Shown here piece by piece: positions 1 through 7,519 of a stretch of DNA of 8,189 bases (its first letter is position 1; each line of letters opens with the position of its first letter). The stretch is from NCBI GenBank assembly GCA_012031455.1, contig JAAUTM010000044.1, forward strand, positions 1-8,189, read 5' to 3'. This DNA is from Phycisphaerales bacterium (GTDB lineage: Bacteria > Planctomycetota > Phycisphaerae > Phycisphaerales > Phycisphaeraceae). The notes beneath the pieces are model-generated. The model was not told where the DNA came from. It saw nothing but the letters and a program-made list of their open reading frames with translations, and ran no database searches. A program made the position numbers and the translations under genes.

Positions 1-8
1 AGGTGTAA

Positions 9-364
9 ACACAGCCCCTCAGGGTGGATTGCCAAGGTCGCCTGTGGGAGGCTCTGCGCTTCGCCCATGTGGTGTGCGGACAACGTGTGCCGTTGGTTCA
101 TGTTGTGCTCAGGCATCATCCGGTAAATCCTACCGCAATCAATCAACTGCGGGTTTGGCTACGAAAACCCCTTGATTCAAGTGTTTTTCACATCTCATGG
201 AATATCAACACGGCTTTGGCACAGCCTATGCACAAGTGATGATGGAAGCAAAGGACAAACGCATGACCACCCTCGCTGCTGTGTTTGAGTTGACCCCGAT
301 GCAACTTTCGCATCGCAAAAAAGTGGCCTTGCTCACGCTGCTGATATTCCTGGCGATGTGCTGA
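9..364 (+). CDS. Possible C-terminal fragment of an unidentified protein, frameshifted
   Basis: I do not recognise this protein. Two overlapping plus-strand frames look coding and can be joined. The first is open from 9 (GTG at 24) to a stop at 237-239. The second is open from 182 to a TGA at 362-364. Adding one base near 229-231 joins them as ...NTALAQ-AYAQVMMEAKDKR..., the same kind of single-base break seen in four other genes here. The end of the second frame has a basic patch (HRKK) followed by a short hydrophobic tail ending in Cys, perhaps a C-terminal membrane segment. No ribosome binding site precedes the internal ATG at 197, which suggests a fragment rather than a separate 55-residue gene. 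The terminator at 531-569 is in the right orientation to end its transcript. It could also be non-coding; confidence is low. Confidence 0.3.
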
Positions 365-380
365 AGCTTGCGGTTGCTTG

Positions 381-495
381 AATCAGAGCCACAAGCGGAG
401 GCGAGTGGTTATCGAGGAAACCGCTCATTGCCATTCGCGGCTCTGATTACACGACTCGTCATTCTGCTTACACAATTCGCGGCTGCGATTGATTA
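381..495. repeat. Composite hairpin repeat, copy 1
   Basis: A 10-base perfect inverted repeat, AATCAGAGCC at 381-390 and GGCTCTGATT at 439-448, encloses a second, imperfect stem in which GAGTGGTT (403-410) pairs with AACCGCTC (419-426) through one G-U pair. To its right lie two degenerate copies of the 3' arm, around 457-471 and 474-490. The same three-part order (hairpin, short arm copy, longer arm copy) recurs at 6154-6272. The stretch just after the 3' arm (TTACACG) is also shared, so the two elements are homologous and do not merely share a stem. It sits in the gene-free stretch between the left-edge fragment and the 3' end of miaB. It looks like a REP/BIME-type or non-autonomous element. 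No transposase lies nearby. Confidence 0.75.
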
Positions 496-530
496 AAACT
501 AAATCAGTACCAACATCCAAGCCACGCGCA

Positions 531-569
531 GGCTCGAACGACGGAGGGACCGTTCGAGTCTGTTTTTTT
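531..569 (+). terminator. Rho-independent terminator, plus strand
   Basis: CTCGAACG at 533-540 and CGTTCGAG at 551-558 form a perfect 8-base stem with a 10-base loop, and seven T residues follow at 563-569. On the minus strand the stem is preceded by A residues and not followed by T, so it points to plus-strand transcription. It probably ends the transcript coming from the left edge of the window. The reconstructed miaB stop codon lies inside its T run, so the two genes converge with no spare sequence between them. Confidence 0.75.
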
Positions 570-2240
570 ATGTCCCTGGACCTGCGGCTACCGGCAAGGC
601 TTGATGCAGGCTGACCGATCTGTTCGCTTCATTAGTTGCCAGCACGCCAAACAATGCCAGTGGAGCAGCTCGCTCCACCTGCACTTGTACGATGCTGCCC
701 ACCATCGCCGGTGTCCCTGCGAAGCAGACAATCAAAATCACCTTCGGTCCGTCCCGCTGAGCTGGGTCAACTCCACAGGCTTTTCCCAGCCCAGGGTCAC
801 CGTGCCCTCCGAACCCGGTGCAGCAGCGTTGTGTTCCTTGATCGCGTGGTCGCTAACCGCTTCCACAAAAACCTCCACAGTTTTGCCCAGGTAAGCCTCG
901 TGAACTTCCCGACTGATTTGGGTTTGCAGCGCCAGCAGTTCCTGATTACGTCGTTTTTTCACCGTTTCAGGCACATCATCGGGCAAACGATCAAATGCAG
1001 AGGTGCCCGGACGGGGTGAGTACTTGAAAATAAACGCATTCTTGAACCGTGCCCAGCGCAGCAGTTCCAGTGTGGCCTGATGATCTTCCTCCGTCTCACC
1101 GGGGAAGCCACAGATGATGTCAGTGCATAATTCCGCAGTGGGCAACTTGGTTCGAATGGCGGTTAACAGTGTTTTGTATTCTTCCACGGTGTAACCCCGG
1201 TTCATGCGGGCCAATACCGTGTTGGAACCCGACTGCACCGGCAGGTGAATGTATTTGCAGATACGTGGCCGGGTGGCCATCACTTCCAGAATGTCATCCC
1301 CAAAATCACGGGGAAAGTTGGTCACAAATCGCAAGCGCTGCAAGCCCGGCAGTTCATCATGCAAGAGCGCCAGAAGCCCGGCGAAAGTGGTGACACGGCT
1401 TGCCTCCGTGGTTCCACCACCAGCACCATGAATGCGTGGCCCGTCACGACCTACCGGCGCACCAATTTGTGGCTGCATCACTCCGTCCACCGTCACTGCA
1501 GCCCCTTGATCAAAGTGGTAATGATTGACCGTCTGCCCCAGCAGTGTGATTTCGGCTACCCCGGCTTCGACCAGTTTTCGACACTCTTCCAGAATGTTCC
1601 CCGGCGGGCGATGCACCTCGGCACCACGGGTGTTGGGGACCACGCAATAGGTGCAAAACTTGTTGCAACCCCGGGTGATGCGCACATAGGCAGACCCATG
1701 GTGTTCATCGGGGGAAAAGCTGCGTGATAAATCCAGCAGTTCAAGCTGGTCCTGGGCTGCGGTAAGGGTGCTGGACCTGCGATGCGTGTTGCCTTGCAAC
1801 GCCAGCTGGGCATGGCGCAGTCCGCCACGCTGCTTGAGGTTGGTTTTGTCGATGTTGTCAATGAGCAGCGGGACCTTGTCGAGTTCCCCCGGCCCCACGA
1901 GCAAATCAATTTGGGGATAGCGGCGGACCATGTCCTGACCATCCCGCTCGGCCATGCAGCCAAGCACTCCCAAAATGATGTCGGGGCGTTGTTTCTTAAG
2001 CTGGCCAACCTGTCCCACCCGGCTGTAAACCTTGCTCTCAGCGTGTTCGCGCACCGAGCAGGTGTTGTAAAGCACCACATCGGCTTGAGTCCAGTCGTCG
2101 ATGAAACGGTAGCCAAGTGCCTGCAATTGACTGCGCACAAGCTGGGTATCCAGCACGTTCATCTGGCAGCCGAAGGTTTCCAGATAAACCCCTCGGCCGG
2201 GCGTGGCGGTCGCTGGTGAAGGCATGGGCGTGTCCATCAT
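568..2240 (-). CDS. miaB: MiaB, tRNA-2-methylthio-N6-isopentenyladenosine-37 synthase; two 1-base frameshifts near the 3' end
   Basis: This cytoplasmic radical SAM enzyme adds the methylthio group to i6A37 in tRNAs reading UNN codons. Counting from the upstream TTG at 2252, the N-terminal domain has the three cluster cysteines (C29 in FGCQMN, C65 in NTCSVRE, C99 in LGCMAE), and the radical SAM motif CNKFCTYC has C196, C200 and C203. An extra loop of about 40 residues, rich in Gly and Pro (about 248-287), follows GQTVN. The first frame stops at 738, in the middle of the TRAM domain. The rest of TRAM (IVCFAGTPAMVGSIVQV... to ALFGVLA) is intact in another frame up to TAA at 568-570. Removing one base from CCC at 753-755 and one from AAAA at 734-737 restores GRTEGD-LIVCFAG. 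The corrected gene is 556 residues from the ATG at 2240, which I prefer over TTG 2252. Neither start has a clear ribosome binding site. It lies about 45 bases after the DUF4126 gene and is probably co-transcribed with it. Confidence 0.93.
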
Positions 2241-2285
2241 GGAATGGGGCAATAGGCGCTGCCAAGCGTGGATGAAATAAGCGAT

Positions 2286-2906
2286 TCAGGCAATCGGTGT
2301 CGGGGTGGTAACAGGTGCAGTACGCAGGGCGGCAGGGTGTGCCCGGCGATGACGCAGCAACCATGTACCCACCAGGGCCAGCACCAGCACGAACACGATC
2401 ACTGCGATGATCGGAAGTAGTATTGCCAGTAATGATGTCAGTAAAGCCCCCATCCATTCAAAGGTGCTGACCACCGGGTTAGCCACGCCGCCTGTGGTGG
2501 CTGATGACACAGCTCGAGTGCTCACGGTGACCATCTGCACTGCACCGGCTGCACCGCCGCCAAGGATCGCTGCCAGAGTCCACTTGAGCATCGGGTCCAT
2601 GCCGGTGATGAATGCTGCCGAGACGAGGGTGCCCGCAACCAAGGCTGCAGGCGAGGCCACCGCATCAAGCATGTTGTCCAGCCAGGGCACGTAGTAGGCG
2701 ATGATTTCCAGCACAGTGGCGGTGCCAAGCATCAGCAGTGCCGGCCAGTCACCAAGCCAGGCAAACCCGGCCGATACCTGCGCTTTGTTGGCAGCCACCA
2801 TCAGGCTCAATATAAACAGTGGAAGAAACACACGAAAACCACACGCTGCGGCCAGCGCTACACCCATAATCAGACTTAACAACACCGTCCAAGAATCTGC
2901 GGTCAT
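2286..2906 (-). CDS. DUF4126 family integral membrane protein
   Basis: This 206-residue protein is uninterrupted and has the DUF4126 hallmarks: a first helix ending in AAACGFRVFLPL, then WLGDWPALL, VLEIIAYYVPWLDN, SPAALVAGTLVSAA and GGGAAGAVQ, and a TTGGVANPVVS loop. Hydrophobic segments suggest five or so membrane spans, about residues 5-38, 54-72, 84-102, 108-125 and 150-184, followed by a basic cytoplasmic-looking tail (LLRHRRAH). The family is widespread, but its biochemical role is unknown to me. The ATG at 2906 is supported by GGAG (complement of 2916-2919), nine bases upstream, and by a good promoter further up. It is the first gene of a likely two-gene unit with miaB. I see no functional link between the two beyond position. 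Confidence 0.85.
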   Translation of the reverse strand: MTADSWTVLLSLIMGVALAAACGFRVFLPLFILSLMVAANKAQVSAGFAWLGDWPALLMLGTATVLEIIAYYVPWLDNMLDAVASPAALVAGTLVSAAFITGMDPMLKWTLAAILGGGAAGAVQMVTVSTRAVSSATTGGVANPVVSTFEWMGALLTSLLAILLPIIAVIVFVLVLALVGTWLLRHRRAHPAALRTAPVTTPTPIA

Positions 2907-2958
2907 GTAAAATGTCTCCAGCAGGCAGGCGTCCCAGTACCACCCTGATGCTAAAAGA

Positions 2959-2987
2959 ATTATAGGTGGGCTGAACTGGATAAACCA
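2959..2987 (-). promoter_or_regulatory. Likely sigma-70 promoter for the DUF4126-miaB unit
   Basis: Read on the minus strand, a perfect TATAAT (complement of 2959-2964) lies 17 bases from a weak -35, TGGTTT (complement of 2982-2987). Transcription would start near 2952, giving a leader of about 45 bases that carries the GGAG ribosome binding site. The -10 is strong and the -35 poor, so the call rests mainly on position and the -10. The rest of the 185-base gap up to the end of the mscS gene shows no clear terminator. Confidence 0.5.
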
Positions 2988-3091
2988 GTGCTGATTGACG
3001 GAAACTTCACGTTAATTTCAACCGCAACTTGGCTTGATTCATCCCCCAATGGCTTCCCCGGCTGATGGGCGTAATGCTCCAATTTCATGAA

Positions 3092-4782
3092 TCATTTTGG
3101 AAGCTGCGCGACACCTGCCCCCAGTGGGCGTTTGGGATCACCAGCCAGATAAAGTGTCTGGGTGGGGAAGGCGAACTCGATTCCTTCTTTGGCATAAGCC
3201 TCGAAAAGTTTCAGGTTAAATTTTTCTGCGTAATCCATGGCATCCCAGAAAGTTCGGCCTTGGGTGAACATGAACCAGTAAATCACCCGAATATTCAAAC
3301 TTGCGGCATTGAACTCGTTGAAATTCACTCTGGGCGGATTATTTTGTTGATCAAAGACCGCTGCCATGTCGGGTTCAGCCAGGATATCGCGGATGATTGA
3401 ATAGCACGCTGGATTTTTTCCGGAGGGGTGTCGTAAGTGATGGTGACATCCAGCACCCGGCGCATGGATTCACGTTCGCTGATATTGCGGACGCTGCCAT
3501 CGATGAACTTCATGTTGGGCACAGAGACCAGATGGCCATCGAGCGTACGCATCCGGGTGGAACGAAAGCCGATTTCCTCGACCACGGCATCCTGTCCCTC
3601 GAAGTTGATGAAATCGCCAACGGAAAAGGGTCGGTCAAAAAAAACAGTGATGGAGCCAAAAAGGTTTTTGATCGAATCCTGTGCCGCCAGGGACACGGCC
3701 AACCCCGCAATGCCCAATCCTGCCAGCCAACCGGTGATATTCAATCCAAACACATTCTGAGCCACGACCAGCGAAAAGACCAGTATCAAAAAGATGCGAA
3801 GGGTCTTGCGTACAAGAGGCACGAGCATGTCATCAAGTTTGCTGTCGGTTTTCGCGGTGATATCAGTGAGCCAGAGGTCCAGTACATCCACCAGGTTGTA
3901 GAGGAACCAGCCCAGTGCCAGCAGATACAGAAACTTGACGATGCGCAAAGTAAAATCAAACAGGCCGGATTCCAGATGGATCAGTTGCAGGACCGATCGC
4001 CAGCCCGAAGGTGACGATACACAAAGACAAAGGACCCGCCGCATCACGCAGTGCTATGGCACGGGCCTTGCCCCCATTTTTTCCAGTCGATCCGCCAGAC
4101 GGGTGAGCATCACAGCCGTGGTTTTACCCAGAGTCACGCCGACAAAGATGGCGATGAGCAGATTCAGCCAGCCCTGCCAGGGGGTGCGTTCCCAGGTGGG
4201 TGCAACCAGGTCCGTCAGTTGACTGCTGCTGTCGTGTCGCGGGGATAGGTTGATCATGCTTTCATAGAGGGCAGGCAGGCCGGTGAGCGTGGTACGAGAA
4301 AACTGCCAGGTGCCATCGGAATTCTGTGCCAGCACGATGCTGCCGCGCGGTCCGCCCTGGACCTCTTTCCATATCCAGTCATGTTCCGGATGCTGGGGGA
4401 AGTATTGAAACGCCAGAATTTTCTGGGAAAGCACCTCCGTCTTGTCAGGCAGTTGTTCCGGCGTGACCGTACCGATGCGATCGAGCAATGCCAGCAACAT
4501 GTCGCATTTCTGCCGCAGGGTACGGGAGTCCAAGTCCTGCGCTCCTGCCAGGGTAGATGCTGCCTGCTGATACGCTTTTTCACTTTGTGAAGGATCGTTA
4601 CGGGCATCGCTCATCGCGGTAAGAAAGGTGAACATCGCCGAGCGCGGGCTATCCAGCTGGATATTGGATCCAGCTTCGGTACTCTGCGCTTCCTGACCAT
4701 ATGCCTGCATCTGCGGAAGTGCTGCGATCTGCCCTAAAAGCAAAACCAGCAGCAACCCAAACCACAACCTGAAACTGGGCAT
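3092..4782 (-). CDS. MscS-family mechanosensitive ion channel with signal peptide and extra N-terminal domain; three 1-base frameshifts
   Basis: This inner-membrane channel would release solutes under membrane tension. The start at ATG 4782 is chosen because AAAGGG lies seven bases upstream; the in-frame ATG at 4815 has no such site. A signal peptide (MPSFRLWFGLLLVLLLG...) leads into about 190 residues of unrecognised, probably periplasmic sequence, then several helices. The channel core is clear: the pore helix GWLAGLGIAGLAVSLAAQD with its Gly/Ala spacing, then NLFGSITVFF, RPFSVGDFI and the beta domain (VEEIGFRSTRMRTLDG, VPNMKFIDG). The C-terminal domain ends IEFAFPTQTLYL. The frame breaks three times: a base is missing in the C5/T6 runs at 4071-4082, a base is extra at about 3993-3994, and a base is missing near 3397-3398. 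Correcting these joins ...LADRLEK-GGKARAIALRDAAGPL..., LAI-LQLIHLESG and RAIQ-IIRDILAEPDMAAVF, giving a 563-residue protein. It lies about 70 bases after the small membrane protein gene. Confidence 0.9.
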
Positions 4783-4853
4783 GACCGAACCCTTTCTCTC
4801 GGAGGATGTTTTCATGATGGCGAATGACTTGGCGTCGTACGCTGGGCATCGTG

Positions 4854-5168
4854 CTAGCGATTCGTGGGATGGATCACCACGACGTTGCGTCTGCCTTCAT
4901 CAGCCGGTGCCATCGGTTTACTCAGAAACAGAGCTTTGAACAGGCGGTAAGGCAGCGTCAGAATCGAAAGAAGGATCGCCAGCACAAGAAACACTGCCAC
5001 GCCAAGGATCACCGCAGCAATCACCAGCAAAAGCAGGGCCGTCAAGGGCAGCAAAAACACCATTGCCGCCACTGCCAGCGCGGTTTTGACGATCCAGCCC
5101 GGCTGCCTGCGAGCATAGTGGTAATACCGGCCTGCCATGGGATGATTTTCAAAATAAACTTTCCACAT
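4854..5168 (-). CDS. Small two-helix membrane protein of unknown function
   Basis: I do not recognise a family for this 104-residue protein. Residues 1-28 are polar and aromatic-rich (ENHPMAGRYYHYARRQPGW). Residues 29-73 are one long hydrophobic stretch, enough for two tightly packed membrane helices with a Pro at 41 and a Gly at 56. The tail (residues 74-104) is basic and ends VVVIHPTNR. Codon use resembles its neighbours and the frame is unbroken. No strong ribosome binding site precedes the ATG at 5168. It reads in the same direction as the mscS gene and lies close to it, so it is probably the first gene of that transcript, and a role at the inner membrane with the channel is possible but unproven. 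Confidence 0.65.
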   Translation of the reverse strand: MWKVYFENHPMAGRYYHYARRQPGWIVKTALAVAAMVFLLPLTALLLLVIAAVILGVAVFLVLAILLSILTLPYRLFKALFLSKPMAPADEGRRNVVVIHPTNR

Positions 5169-5210
5169 GCTTTTACCGTAGTATCTTTGCAGGGTGATGA
5201 CAACCCGCCG

Positions 5211-5239
5211 GAGACATCAGGCTCTTTCCCGGTTACGAT
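5211..5239 (+). promoter_or_regulatory. Possible sigma-70 promoter for the FKBP gene
   Basis: GAGACA at 5211-5216 and TACGAT at 5234-5239 are 17 bases apart, each matching the consensus at four of six positions. Transcription would start near 5246, about 40 bases before the ATG at 5285, with the ribosome binding site AGGA at 5274-5277 in the leader. The match is moderate. The same 116-base gap must also drive the divergent small membrane protein gene, for which I see no convincing promoter. Confidence 0.35.
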
Positions 5240-5284
5240 ATTATATGGTACTCCGTCATTAACCACCCTCCATAGGAAACATCC

Positions 5285-6062
5285 ATGCGTTTGAATTTGA
5301 AAGCTCTGGCGTTGTGCAGCGGTCTCTTGGTTTGCCTTCCCGTGATGGCGGAAGAGGCCACAGCGCCCAAGCCGCAGTCGGCTACCACGGCCACGAGCAG
5401 TGCGGCGTCGGCTGAAGATGTCCGCAAAGCTGTCGAAACGATGAGCTATGTCATCGGTATGCAGCTTGGTACGGATATGAGCCAACAACATGTGGCACTG
5501 GACCCGGCTCTGGTGGCCAAGGGTGTGGCGGATGCACTGGCGGGCAAGCCGATGGAATACAAGGAAGAAGAAATCCGCGCTGCGGCCATGCTGCTGCGTC
5601 AGTCGGCCCAGGAAAAGATCATGTCGCTGTCATCCAAGAACAAGACGGATGGCGAAGCATTCCTGGCAAAAAATAAATCAGCAGAAGGTGTCAAGACCAC
5701 TGCCAGCGGTTTAGCAATACAAAGTGCTCAAGGCTGGAGATGGCAAAGGCAAACAGCCAACCGCCAGCGATCAGGTGACGGTGCATTACAAAGGAACAAC
5801 TGCTGGATGGCAAGGAATTTGACAGCAGCTCAAACGCGGCCAGCCTGCGACGTTCCCGCTGGATGGGGTCATCAAAGGCTGGACCGAAGGCTTGCAGCTC
5901 ATGCATGTGGGTGACAAGTACCAGTTGTTCGTCCCCTCCGATCTGGCCTATGGCCCGGAGGGTCGCGGACCCACCATCCCCCCCGCCAGCGTGCTGGTGT
6001 TCGAAGTCGAACTGATCGAGGTGCAGGCAGCCCCGGCCTCGGCAGGCGACGCGGGGAAATAA
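5285..6062 (+). CDS. Exported FKBP-type peptidyl-prolyl cis-trans isomerase (FkpA/Mip-like); three 1-base frameshifts
   Basis: This is a folding catalyst for Xaa-Pro bonds in exported proteins. A signal peptide (MRLNLKALALCSGLLVCLPVMA, likely cut before EEA) and a low-complexity Ala/Thr/Ser linker lead into an FkpA/Mip-type N-terminal dimerisation domain (SYVIGMQLGTDM... AKGVADALAGKP). The FKBP domain begins at SGLQYKVL and runs through VTVHYKGTLLDGKEFDSS, ATFPLDGVIKGWTEGLQLM, VGDKYQLFVPSDLAYG and IPPASVLVFEVELIEV. The FKBP part is split: there is an extra A near 5711-5714, an extra A near 5797-5800, and a base missing in AAA at 5832-5834. With these corrected the gene reads 258 residues to TAA at 6060-6062. 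As written, the first frame stops at 5914 and loses the catalytic domain. The start has AGGA at 5274-5277. It converges with ahbD across the repeat region. Confidence 0.9.
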
Positions 6063-6092
6063 CCCACGAGCCGTAGCGCGTGGTTGTATCAA

Positions 6093-6144
6093 AGTGGTTG
6101 AGTGGCCAAGTGGCTAAGTGGCCGAGTGGCCGAGTGGCCGAGTG
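6093..6144. repeat. 8-base tandem repeat, about 6.5 copies
   Basis: The unit AGTGGCCG repeats head to tail. The first three units are variants (AGTGGTTG, AGTGGCCA, AGTGGCTA), the next three are perfect, and AGTG ends the run. It starts 31 bases after the FKBP stop codon and ends ten bases before the composite repeat. A gradient from variant to perfect copies fits recent slippage-driven growth at the right end. An 8-base period is not a codon multiple, and I see no gene using it. Confidence 0.85.
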
Positions 6145-6153
6145 CTATTGTCT

Positions 6154-6272
6154 ATCAGAGCCACGAGGGGAAGCGATTGGTGGTTTGAAGACAACCGCTC
6201 ATTACCATTCGCGGCTCTGATTACACGGCTTGCCGCTCTGATTACCTCACTACCATTCGCGGCTCTGATTAC
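6154..6272. repeat. Composite hairpin repeat, copy 2
   Basis: ATCAGAGCC at 6154-6162 pairs perfectly with GGCTCTGAT at 6213-6221. Inside these, much of the remaining arm sequence is also complementary, leaving a small loop near 6185-6192, so the whole 68 bases can fold into one long hairpin. Two partial copies of the 3' arm follow: a short one at about 6231-6245, and a long one at 6251-6272 that matches 6203-6224 perfectly over 22 bases. Copy 1 at 381-495 has the same order of parts. This copy lies between two convergent genes (fkbp and ahbD), so it may act as a two-way terminator or transcript stabiliser. That role is an inference. Confidence 0.8.
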
Positions 6273-6273
6273 G

Positions 6274-6314
6274 CAGCTTTCGGTGCACAAAGACTATCAA
6301 TACCAAGCTGTTTT
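6274..6314 (+). terminator. Weak candidate terminator after the FKBP gene
   Basis: CAGCTT at 6274-6279 pairs with AAGCTG at 6305-6310, and four T residues follow at 6311-6314. The stem is short, the loop is 25 bases, and the T run is minimal and overlaps the ahbD stop codon. The longer hairpin at 6154-6221 may be the main 3' structure instead. Confidence 0.2.
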
Positions 6315-7480
6315 CAGCGCAGGGTTTTAGGGACATAGGCGCAGTTGGGTTCCTGCGCCAGGTAATCACCGGTTTGGGCAAACGCACGTGCTCGGCAACC
6401 CATGCAGACTTGCTGATACTCGCAGCAGCCACATTTCCCGGTCAGCTCGCCTTCACCACGCAACTGGGCGAAAATTTCACTTTCACGCCAGATGTTGGAC
6501 AAGGGCTTTTCCTTCACATTGCCACTGGTCAGAGGCAGGTATCCGCAGGGAAAAACCTCGCCCTTGTGGGACACGAAGCACACCGCCTGACCGGCCAGGC
6601 AACCCTTGGTCAGACTGTGCATGGCCCCCTGCTGCGACTGGGCATGAGGGTGACCTGTGGATGCATGAGGATGTGGTGCGCCGGAGCCCAAATGAACATG
6701 CGGATGTTGTGCGGATGATGCTGATGATGATGCTGTTTCGCTGGCATGCCTACGTTCTTCGGTTTGCCGCTGGTTGACGATGCGCAGGTAATGCGGGGCA
6801 CAGGTGGCTTTGATTTGCAACTTGCCTTCCTGACTGCGGTCGTAAATCCAGTTGAGTGCTTTTTCGTACTCGTCGGGCGAAAGCATGACGCTTTCAGATA
6901 GCTCCATGCCACAGCCCACGGGCACAAGCATGAACAGGTGCAGGGCATCGGCCCCCAGTGAAAGTGCAAGCTGATAAATGGCATCAAGCTGGTGATAGTT
7001 ATGGCGAGCGATGCTGGTGTTGATCTGCATCGACATGCCAGCCTGGCGCAGTTGTTTAAAGCCTGAAATGGTGGCTTCAAAAGCACCGGGGATGCCGCGG
7101 AAAGAATCGTGGGTGGCGGGGTCGGCTCCATCAAAGCTCATGGAAGTGCGACGGATGCCAACCTCGACGATCTGCTGAGCGAGTACCTGGTTCATGAGCG
7201 TGCCATTGGTGGCCAGAGCGGTGGGCAGGCCGAGTTGCCGCGCCAGTTGTGCCAGTTCGATCAGGTCAGGACGCATAAGCGGCTCGCCACCGGAAAAGAC
7301 AAGCACAGGTTTACCGAGGGTGGCCAGATCGCGGATCATGTCACTGGCTTGTGAAGTGGTAAGGTCTTCCTGCGCCAGTTGGGCGGAGACCTCCAGCCGA
7401 CGACAATGCACACACGCCAGATTGCAGGCCGTGGTGGTTTCCCAGAAAAGCAGGCGCAAGGTGGAAGCAAGGCTGGTCAT
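6314..7480 (-). CDS. ahbD: AhbD-like radical SAM/SPASM heme b synthase
   Basis: AhbD carries out the last step of the siroheme-dependent heme pathway, the radical oxidative decarboxylation of two propionates of Fe-coproporphyrin III to vinyl groups, giving heme b. The 388-residue frame is unbroken. It has the radical SAM motif CNLACVHC (C19, C23, C26), GGEP at 64-67, a core typical of this family (SFDGADPATHDSFRGIPGAF, LNWIYDRSQ, KATCAPHYLRI), and a SPASM-type second-cluster region with C294, C301, C312, C350, C352, C353, C359, C362 and C380, including CGYLPL and CRARAF..TGDYLA.EP. Between the core and the C-terminal cysteines is an insert of about 44 residues (245-288) with nine His, several as HPH. 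The start at ATG 7480 is close to the usual N-terminal distance from the first cysteine. The divergent neighbour belongs to the same pathway. A NirJ or AhbC relative is the alternative, but the N-terminal motif and the CAPHY segment favour AhbD. Confidence 0.8.
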   Translation of the reverse strand: MTSLASTLRLLFWETTTACNLACVHCRRLEVSAQLAQEDLTTSQASDMIRDLATLGKPVLVFSGGEPLMRPDLIELAQLARQLGLPTALATNGTLMNQVLAQQIVEVGIRRTSMSFDGADPATHDSFRGIPGAFEATISGFKQLRQAGMSMQINTSIARHNYHQLDAIYQLALSLGADALHLFMLVPVGCGMELSESVMLSPDEYEKALNWIYDRSQEGKLQIKATCAPHYLRIVNQRQTEERRHASETASSSASSAQHPHVHLGSGAPHPHASTGHPHAQSQQGAMHSLTKGCLAGQAVCFVSHKGEVFPCGYLPLTSGNVKEKPLSNIWRESEIFAQLRGEGELTGKCGCCEYQQVCMGCRARAFAQTGDYLAQEPNCAYVPKTLR

Positions 7481-7519
7481 GATGGAAATCCGCAGTGCCA
7501 GGGGGCGATTTGGTGAGGA

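Noticed and set aside
531..560. tRNA-like T arm (TCGAA) in the hairpin
   Set aside because: The stem, loop size and following T run fit a terminator, and no acceptor, D or anticodon arms can be drawn.
734..755. Programmed ribosomal frameshifting in miaB
   Set aside because: Two separate one-base corrections are needed, there is no slippery heptamer with a downstream structure, and similar breaks occur in unrelated genes nearby.
3035..3094. Inverted repeat TGATTCAT / ATGAATCA around the 3' end of the mscS gene
   Set aside because: The stem is eight AT-rich bases with a 44-base loop and no T run after it, too weak to call a terminator, and could be chance.
3397..4014. A 205-residue plus-strand open frame opposite the mscS gene
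   Set aside because: It lies entirely antisense to clear MscS channel sequence and shows no recognisable motif or start signal; it is a shadow of the GC-rich coding strand.
3325..4047. The MscS core as a separate 240-residue gene starting at 4047
   Set aside because: Its first 14 or so residues do not look like the family, while the neighbouring frames carry the expected sequence up to each break. A single frameshifted gene explains all three pieces.
6093..6272. CRISPR array
   Set aside because: The repeat units are contiguous or form hairpins, with no regular spacers of 25-40 bases and no cas genes.
6118..6330. A 70-residue plus-strand open frame with a repeated peptide (LPFAALIT)
   Set aside because: The peptide repetition comes directly from the DNA repeats at 6093-6272; there is no ribosome binding site, and the frame runs into the ahbD 3' end.
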